A program made the translations under genes and the position numbers. The notes under the pieces are model-generated. The model was not told where the DNA came from. It did not search any database and saw only the letters and a list, made by a program, of their open reading frames with translations. A stretch of DNA of 64,000 nucleotides from a bacterium (GTDB lineage: Bacteria; Vulcanimicrobiota; JABDET01), in contig JAKAVV010000001.1 in assembly GCA_021817145.1 (NCBI GenBank), positions 152,360 to 216,359 on the forward strand. The letters are read 5' to 3'. Shown here piece after piece: positions 57,950-64,000 of the stretch. How positions within the stretch are numbered: position 1 is the first letter of the stretch; each line of letters begins with the position of its first letter.

Positions 57950-59781
57950 CTGCCGCGCTTTATATAGGCTTGAGCCATGAGCATATCATCTGTCGAATTA
58001 TAAGTTAAATACTCTCCAATAACCGTTGGATCCGCGTTCCCAACGTTGTTTTTAAATGCAAAGAGTTGATCTCTTACCGGTAAAAGAATTTGGGGAACCT
58101 CAGTATATAAGATTTGTTCCAGTTTGTCATAGATTTTCTTTCTCTTTTTTATGTTATAAGTGCCGATTCCTTCATTTGCCAGTTTGTCAATTTCAGCTTC
58201 CCAGCGGGTTGCTGGTTTTTTCTGCATAGGATACCACTGGTGGTCTTCAGCATTGGAAAGCCAAAAATCATCGTTTTCAGATGGTTCAATATCCCCTGAT
58301 CCGATCCAGCCGAGCAGAATGGCTTCATAATCAAAATTACTGTCGAGTTTTGTGATTAAGGTGTTGAAATCAATGGAATGGAAATGGACTTTGATCCCCA
58401 TTTTTGCCAATTCACTTTGGAAAAGTTCCCCTTTTAGAAGCCGGATCGTATTCCCTGAGTTTGTTAAAAGGGTAAATTCAACCCGATTCCCATACTGGTC
58501 ATACATTTTTCCGTTCTTCCAGTGAAATCCGGCTTCTTTAAAAAGTTCTCTAGCTTTTTTCGGATCGTAATGATAAACAGGAACATTGGGATCGTACCAG
58601 GGGGATCCTGGAGAAAAATCTTCAATATCATTATATCCCAATCCATTATAAACCAGTTTGATCATGGTTTTGCGATCAATGGAATAAGCGATCCCTTGTC
58701 TGAAAAGTTCATTGGTGAACCAGCGGTACTTCACTTTGCTTAAAAATTTAGAATGAGGATTTTCATTGAATATGACGATGGATTGTTCATCCCCTGGTCC
58801 CATGTTTAGAATATGATAATCCCCCCTTTTTTCTCCTGCTTTTAAATCATTGTAAAACTTAGGAGGAAATACAGGGAAAGCATCAATATCCCCTGAAATG
58901 AATTTTAAAAACCAGGTATTGTAATCCCGAACATAAGTAATCACAATGTGATTTAGATAAGGAAGCCTCTGCCCTTTTATATCTTTAGCGTAAAAATAAG
59001 GGTTTCGGGTTAAAATCAATCTTTCTTGGGGGTCGTACTCTTGAATTTCATAAGCTCCTGAAACAATGATTTTGTCAGGGGGGGTGCTTACTCCATAAAC
59101 CGATTCAAACTCGTGATCTCGATACGCTTTTTCAAGAGACTTTTTTGAAACAATAGGCATGGACCCATCAGCAAAAAGAAAAGCGCTGTCAGGACCGGGG
59201 AGAATAAAACGGACAGTGGTTGGATTCACTTCTTCAACTTGAATGGGTTTTCCATTAACGAATAAATAAGAGGAGGAGAGATTAGGAACATTGGGATCCT
59301 CCATGACTTTATAAGAAAAAACCACATCTGCTGCTGTTAGTGGTTTCCCATTAGACCATTTCAGCCCTTTTCTTAAATAAAAAGTCCAGATGAGTTTATT
59401 TTTAGAATGAGTCCATTTGTAAGCCAGCCCTGAGACGATTTTATTGGTTTTGTAATTGTAGTCAATCAAACCTGAAAAAAGCTGGCTTGCCAGTTCAGCG
59501 CTTGTGGCATCATCAGCTGTAATTGGATTAAACGTTTGGGGTCCTGTGCCAAAATCGGCAAGGCTTAAAGTTCCGCCGTAATATCCTGGTTTGCAGCGGG
59601 TGATAATTCTCCAGGGTTTGACATGAATATTGGCAAAGGGTGGAGGAGCGTAAGATTTAGCTGCTGATAAAGCAGAACACCCTGAGAGAGAAAAAAGAGG
59701 AAAAAGGATGAGTAAAATTCCACAGATAATCGTTCGGACAGACAGAAAGAGTTTTCGTAAGCGCTTGGGGATTATATTCAT
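57946..59781 (-). CDS. Peptide ABC transporter substrate-binding lipoprotein (SBP_bac_5)
   Basis: Lipobox LSGC; LSYKWTHSKNKLIWTFYLRKGLKWSNGKPLTAADVVFSY-like family motif. Confidence 0.94.
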   Translation of the reverse strand: MNIIPKRLRKLFLSVRTIICGILLILFPLFSLSGCSALSAAKSYAPPPFANIHVKPWRIITRCKPGYYGGTLSLADFGTGPQTFNPITADDATSAELASQLFSGLIDYNYKTNKIVSGLAYKWTHSKNKLIWTFYLRKGLKWSNGKPLTAADVVFSYKVMEDPNVPNLSSSYLFVNGKPIQVEEVNPTTVRFILPGPDSAFLFADGSMPIVSKKSLEKAYRDHEFESVYGVSTPPDKIIVSGAYEIQEYDPQERLILTRNPYFYAKDIKGQRLPYLNHIVITYVRDYNTWFLKFISGDIDAFPVFPPKFYNDLKAGEKRGDYHILNMGPGDEQSIVIFNENPHSKFLSKVKYRWFTNELFRQGIAYSIDRKTMIKLVYNGLGYNDIEDFSPGSPWYDPNVPVYHYDPKKARELFKEAGFHWKNGKMYDQYGNRVEFTLLTNSGNTIRLLKGELFQSELAKMGIKVHFHSIDFNTLITKLDSNFDYEAILLGWIGSGDIEPSENDDFWLSNAEDHQWYPMQKKPATRWEAEIDKLANEGIGTYNIKKRKKIYDKLEQILYTEVPQILLPVRDQLFAFKNNVGNADPTVIGEYLTYNSTDDMLMAQAYIKRGR

Positions 59782-59793
59782 AAGCTGCTGAGG

Positions 59794-60042
59794 TTAATAT
59801 TTAAGAATCACAATGATCGTAGAGAGGATTAAAAAGCTCCATGCAAGCCAAGCTGTAATCCGAGCAATTTGGTCATCCATGGTTTTTTTGCGAAGATAAG
59901 GAGCAGCTTCGATTTTACCTCCGACCAATCCAATTCCTGACATTCCTTCATTTTTGCTGGTTTGCGAAGTAACCGCGATAATCAGGGCTAAAGCAATAAT
60001 AAAGTAAACCGCTAACAAAATATCCATTAAAATTGCTGGCAT
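59794..60042 (-). CDS. secG: Preprotein translocase subunit SecG
   Basis: 82 aa, two TM segments separated by a Gly-containing loop. Confidence 0.75.
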   Translation of the reverse strand: MPAILMDILLAVYFIIALALIIAVTSQTSKNEGMSGIGLVGGKIEAAPYLRKKTMDDQIARITAWLAWSFLILSTIIVILKY

Positions 60043-60157
60043 GAATACCTCCTGTTTTTCATGAATAAATTACCTTTTGTCTTTCTCATTCAAATCTTCT
60101 TATCTCGACCAATAAATGAACTCTTTACTAGATTTCGCTTTTCAAAAGTTCTTCCCT

Positions 60158-60847
60158 TCACTGAATCAATGGATGGATATTTTTTTGAAACTTTTCTGCT
60201 GCCTCAATTCCTTTTTTTGCCTCGGACTGAGAGGGTTCACCATGTGGCAGCAGCCCTTGTTCATTAGGGTATCTCCCTCTGTAAACACTATTTAAGAAAA
60301 TGATTTCGTCCATGTCAAGGTTTATACTCCACCCCAGTTTATTTACTTTTTCTAACAGTTCAACAAGGTCATGAGTCCTCTGCGGAGCCTTTCCTTTTTC
60401 CAAAATCAATGCTTTTAAACCCTTTTCAACTGACTGCTGGGCATGATAACAGGAAGCCCGATATTTTGCATGCTCATATAAAATCGCGGCTGCTTCCAGT
60501 TCTTCCTGCGCGTCTTTTAGACAGTTCTCTGTCTCTTTGCGCATGTAAAGCACCTTGCCTTTCTCTAAAATTTCTTCTATAAATGGACTTCCCATTGAGA
60601 ATAATCTTCGAATTTCGGTGGGAGTATAAACCAGAAGGTCAAGAGGGATTGTTCGTGGAGAGAGAAGAGTCTCGACCTCTATGATGCGATCAATAAACCC
60701 TTTGGAAGTGCGCTTAATAATAAGAAGATCAATGTCTCTTCCTTTTCGAACTCCTGCTTTTGCCGTAGAGCCGTACAGGATGATTCGATCAGGTTTGTAA
60801 GAATAAGTCAGTTTTTGCACAACTTCTTTCAAGGTTGTGAATTTCAC
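60158..60847 (-). CDS. Fused nucleotidyltransferase (MNT)-HEPN protein, GTG start at 60847 (ORF track 60158..61330 is over-extended)
   Basis: GSTAKAGVRKGRDID fits GSx10DxD; C-terminal HEPN with RASCYH (Rx4H); upstream part of the ORF is antisense to hsdM. Confidence 0.8.
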   Translation of the reverse strand: MKFTTLKEVVQKLTYSYKPDRIILYGSTAKAGVRKGRDIDLLIIKRTSKGFIDRIIEVETLLSPRTIPLDLLVYTPTEIRRLFSMGSPFIEEILEKGKVLYMRKETENCLKDAQEELEAAAILYEHAKYRASCYHAQQSVEKGLKALILEKGKAPQRTHDLVELLEKVNKLGWSINLDMDEIIFLNSVYRGRYPNEQGLLPHGEPSQSEAKKGIEAAEKFQKNIHPLIQ

Positions 60848-60892
60848 CCTTAAAGCTTCTTTTTCTCCTGCGCCCTTCCTGTATAATATCCA

Positions 60893-62617
60893 TATACCAT
60901 TGCTAAACTGAATGAGGCCGGCCTCTTGTTTTTGGTGATGGAGAAATTCAAAAATATTGACCTTCACCCGGAAAAAGTGGACAATTACACGATGGGAACC
61001 ATTTTTGAGGAGCTGATTCGAAAATTTAATGAAGCCCTTGACGAGAATCCAGGTGAACATTTTACACCGCGCGATGTGGTTCACTTGATGGCTGGTCTCC
61101 TTACTGCCGGGGATGAGAAGCATCTCAGAAAAGAGGGTATTGCTCTTACGATTTGCGATCCTTGCTGTGGAACCGGTGGGATGTTGACTATCACAAAGGA
61201 GCGCATTCTTGGAGATGGCGTGCCTGGCATCAACCCGAAAGCCACGATTCATCTTTTTGGCCAGGAAGTCAACCCGGAAACTTTTGCTGTCTGCAAATCC
61301 GATTTGTTTATCAAGGATCCCACAGGTCATGACGCAGACAACATTGCTTTTGGAAGCACGCTTTCAAATGACAAGCACCGAGGCATTCGCTTTGATTACC
61401 TGATTGCCAATCCACCCTATGGGAAAGAATGGAAACGAGATGAAGAAGCGGTAAAAGCTGAGCACGAGCGGGGTTCTGCAGGGCGGTTTGGCGCCGGACT
61501 TCCTCGCATCAGCGATGGACAGCTTCTTTTTTTGCAGCACATGCTCTCCCACATGAATTCGACAGAAAAAGGTGGATCTCGGGTAGCTATTATCATGAAC
61601 GGCTCCCCGCTTTTTACAGGAGATGCAGGGAGCGGAGAAAGCGAAATTCGTCGGTGGATTTTGGAGAATGACTGGCTGGAAGCGCTTATTGCTATGCCTG
61701 AGCAGCTTTTTTACAATACCGGAATTGCAACTTACGTGTGGGTTTTGACCAACCGTAAAGCTCCGGAAAGACGCGGCAAAGTGCAGCTGATCAATGCTTT
61801 GACCTTCTGGATCCAGATGCGCAGGAGCCTTGGAGACAAAAGAAGGGAAATTCCAGAAGAGAAAAGATTGGAAATTATAAGAATCCTGAAGGAATTCCGT
61901 GAAGGGGAGTACTGCAAAATTTTCCCCACCACTTTCTTCGGCTATCGGAAAATCACGGTGGATCGCCCTCTGCGCCTTAATTTCCAAGCCTGCCCGGAGC
62001 GAATAGCCCGACTGCAAGAACAAAGCGCATTTAAAAACCTTTCAGAAAGCAAGAAGAAAAACCCGAAGGAGCGGGAAAAAGAGGTGGCTGAAGGGCGCAA
62101 ACTGCAAGAAGTTATCCGCTCCATGCTTGAGCTTATTCCGCAAACCCTCTTTAAGAGCCGCGATGAGTTTTTGGAAGCGGCTGCCAAAGCCGAAAAGCGA
62201 AGCGGGATGAAGCTGACAGCGCCTCTTCGCAAAGCTGTTGTATCCGCTCTTTCAGAAAGAGATGAAACTGCCGAGGTCTGCCGTGATGCCGATGGGAGAC
62301 CTGAACCTGACCCCGAGCTGCGCGACACCGAGAATGTCCCTTTGTCGGAAAGCATCGAAACATTTTTCGAACGTGAAGTCAAGCCCCATGTTCCTGATGC
62401 CTGGATTGACACCTCCAAACGCGATCCCAAGGATGGTCAGGTAGGAGTCGTAGGGTATGAAATCAATTTTAACCGTTATTTTTATAAGTATGTTCCTCCA
62501 CGACCGCTTGAGGAAATTGAAGCGGACCTGCGGGAAGTCGAGGGGGAAATCGCCCGGATGCTGGCAGAAGTGGCTGCTGATCGCCGGAAGCTCGCGTCTC
62601 CACAGCATGAGACTTAA
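60893..62617 (+). pseudogene. hsdM: 5'-truncated type I restriction-modification methyltransferase subunit HsdM
   Basis: Homology starts abruptly at IAKLNEAGLLFLVMEKFKNIDLHPEKVDNYTMGTIFEELIRKFNEA; N6-Mtase motifs DPCCGTGGML and IANPPYGKEW; N-terminal HsdM domain missing; C-terminus looks complete. Confidence 0.8.
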
Positions 62618-62625
62618 GATATCAA

Positions 62626-62675
62626 TTGACACAAAATGTCGGCACTTGACTATATATGCCGACATTTGATACAAT
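62626..62675 (+). promoter_or_regulatory. Promoter/operator of abiEi
   Basis: AAATGTCGGCA (62634-62644) … TGCCGACATTT (62657-62667), perfect 11-bp inverted repeat; TTGACA at 62626; TTGACT-N18-TACAAT (62646-62675). Confidence 0.65.
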
Positions 62676-62681
62676 AGAACC

Positions 62682-63290
62682 ATGGCAGAGAGAACCCTAA
62701 TCCACGAAAAGCTAAAAGAGGCTGGAGTTGGGGCATTTTTTCGACCACGAGATATCGAGACTCTTGGTTTTTCTTTCAGGGATCTTAAACGTCTTGTTGA
62801 CGCTAGAAAGGTGGAGAAAATTACAGCTGGCCTTTATCGGCTCAGATCGGTAAAACCTAATGAGTTTGAAACCCTTGCCATGACAGCAGTTATATTTCGA
62901 AATGGGATTGTTTGCCTCCTTTCGGCATTGAGCTATTATGGCATTGGGACACAAATTCCACATGAAATATGGATAGCCATTGACCGAAAGGCAAGAAAAC
63001 CCAGCCCTACCATAACCAAGGTGCGCCTCGTTCGTTTCTCAGGAGTCATGCTTTCATACGGCATTGTCACACAGGATATTCTCGGAGTGCAAGTACGCAT
63101 AACCTCACCTTCTCGAACTGTGGTGGATTGCTTCAGGTACAGAAACAAAATTGGGATTGACGTGGCTATTGAGGCGCTTCGCGATGCCATTCAATCAAGA
63201 AAGGCATCAGTGAATGAAATTATCAGGACAGCCGAAGTTTGCCGGGTGAGCACTGTGATTCGTCCTTATCTTGAGGCATTGGTCGCATGA
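62682..63290 (+). CDS. AbiEi-family type IV antitoxin / transcriptional regulator
   Basis: N-terminal wHTH GAFFRPRDIETLGFSFRDLKRLVDARKVEKITAGLYRL; ALSYYGIGTQIP; ITSPSRTVVDCFRYRNKIGIDVAIEALRDA. Confidence 0.88.
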   Translation: MAERTLIHEKLKEAGVGAFFRPRDIETLGFSFRDLKRLVDARKVEKITAGLYRLRSVKPNEFETLAMTAVIFRNGIVCLLSALSYYGIGTQIPHEIWIAIDRKARKPSPTITKVRLVRFSGVMLSYGIVTQDILGVQVRITSPSRTVVDCFRYRNKIGIDVAIEALRDAIQSRKASVNEIIRTAEVCRVSTVIRPYLEALVA

Positions 63291-63472
63291 CTAGATCTCA
63301 CCATAACATCCCTGCGTCAGTTTATAATCGTCTGCTTGACCTGTCCCGAAAGCAAGGGGAGGACTTTCAGTTCTTTCTTCAGCGGTATGCAGCAGAAAGA
63401 TTTCTTTATCGGCTTGGCAATTCACCGCATCGCAACCGCTATGTTCTTAAAGGAGCCATGCTTTTTGTGTAG
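63287..63472 (+). pseudogene. AbiEii-family toxin, truncated after ~60 aa by an IS end
   Basis: MTRSHHNIPASVYNRLLDLSRKQGEDFQFFLQRYAAERFLYRLGNSPHRNRYVLKGAMLF matches AbiEii N-termini; then VSTOP from TGTGTAG of the IS terminus; nucleotidyltransferase motif missing. Confidence 0.8.
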
Positions 63473-63870
63473 GCGATCATTTAGAATTGACCCCTAACGA
63501 TCGTTTAAATTTGACCCCCCTTTTTCTTTTTCCTTTTTTAAATTTTTAATCTTCTTTTAATTTAATTTTATAAAAAGAAAAGAGAGGGTTTTTTAATCTT
63601 CTAAAATCACCTCCTGGTTTTTTTGTTTCCTTTTTTCGGTCTCATCCTTCTTTCAGAAGTCATCCTACTCTTAAAACCTCCTTTCTCCGCTTTCCAGGAA
63701 AGTTATTGGTTTCTTCTTTCTCCTCTGCGCCCTCGCTGGCAGAACATTCACCTCCTTTCTTTAATTTGTCTTTCAGCCGATAACTGGACCCATGAATGAC
63801 AAAAAGATGGACAGGATGAACCAGTCGATCAATAAGGACGCTGGCTGCCGCTGTATTGGTTAGGTGTGGG
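63466..63870 (-). mobile_element. Remnant of the right end of an IS21-family element
   Basis: Terminal TGTGTAGGCGATCATTTAGAATTGACCCC with second copy CGATCGTTTAAATTTGACCCC 24 bp inward; minus-strand istB C-terminal fragment TNTAAASVLIDRLVHPVHLFVIHGSSYRLKDKLK. Confidence 0.65.
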
Positions 63871-63961
63871 CAGCGGGCAGATCTCCTGCGTAAGGAGAGG
63901 GGTATCAATTTCGAAAAAATGTAAAAGAAGGATAAAATGGACTGGTGAAGAATTTACTCTT

Positions 63962-64000
63962 ATGGCTAACCCAAAACCACACATTAATCTAGAACCACGA
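63962..64000 (+). CDS. Possible start of a CDS running off the window (MANPKPHINLEPR…)
   Basis: ATG and 13 open codons at the window end only. Confidence 0.25.
   Translation, partial: MANPKPHINLEPR

Noticed and set aside
60848-61330. N-terminal half of the 390-aa minus-strand ORF 60158..61330
   Set aside because: Antisense to conserved hsdM coding sequence and without domain similarity; MNT homology begins only near the GTG at 60847.
61364-62683. Minus-strand ORFs 61364..62023, 61942..62430, 62252..62683 and similar
   Set aside because: Shadow ORFs antisense to hsdM, without recognisable domains.
63466-63908. Intact insertion sequence
   Set aside because: Only the terminal repeats and an istB C-terminal fragment are present; no istA and no opposite end within the window.
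1-64000. CRISPR array, tRNA or rRNA genes
   Set aside because: No regularly spaced repeat-spacer pattern, cloverleaf with anticodon arm, or rRNA-like stretch was recognised by eye; a tRNAscan/minced run would be decisive.

Overview
64-kb AT-rich bacterial chromosomal window, densely packed with core and lineage-specific genes; no rRNA, tRNA or CRISPR was recognised. Main blocks: (i) a single-domain RelA/SpoT-type HD hydrolase; (ii) an operon of radical SAM/SPASM protein, receiver-only response regulator, degenerate PilT-like ATPase and serS; (iii) argF, a NarL-type two-component pair, upp-rpiB-LMWPTP-tsaC/sua5-prmC, and an atypical Nramp-family transporter; (iv) a type IV pilus operon, pilB-pilT-pilC-[unannotated 23-aa membrane peptide]-pilC, with a consensus sigma70 promoter; (v) plsX-recG-rsmD followed by a PIN-toxin remnant; (vi) a lipid-transport cluster (MlaE/F/D, HpnN-like RND, HpnK/ChbG-like) with coaBC and coaX; (vii) a decaheme cytochrome (10 CXXCH) plus MtrB/PioB-like barrel, i.e. 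a porin-cytochrome extracellular electron transfer conduit, preceded by two abutting CRP/FNR-family palindromes; (viii) MoxR-DUF58-VWA, Do-like protease, BON, DUF5916-type outer-membrane protein, PilZ, guaA; (ix) a Dpp/Opp-type peptide ABC transporter and secG; (x) a decayed defence/toxin-antitoxin island: fused MNT-HEPN protein, 5'-truncated hsdM, AbiEi with an operator-like palindrome, and abiEii cut by an IS21-family remnant. The most notable items are the MtrAB module with its palindromes, the 23-aa ORF between the pilC genes, the radical SAM/degenerate PilT operon, the 41-bp direct repeat upstream of plsX, and the defence-island relics. Family assignments come from reading motifs by eye; no database search was run.
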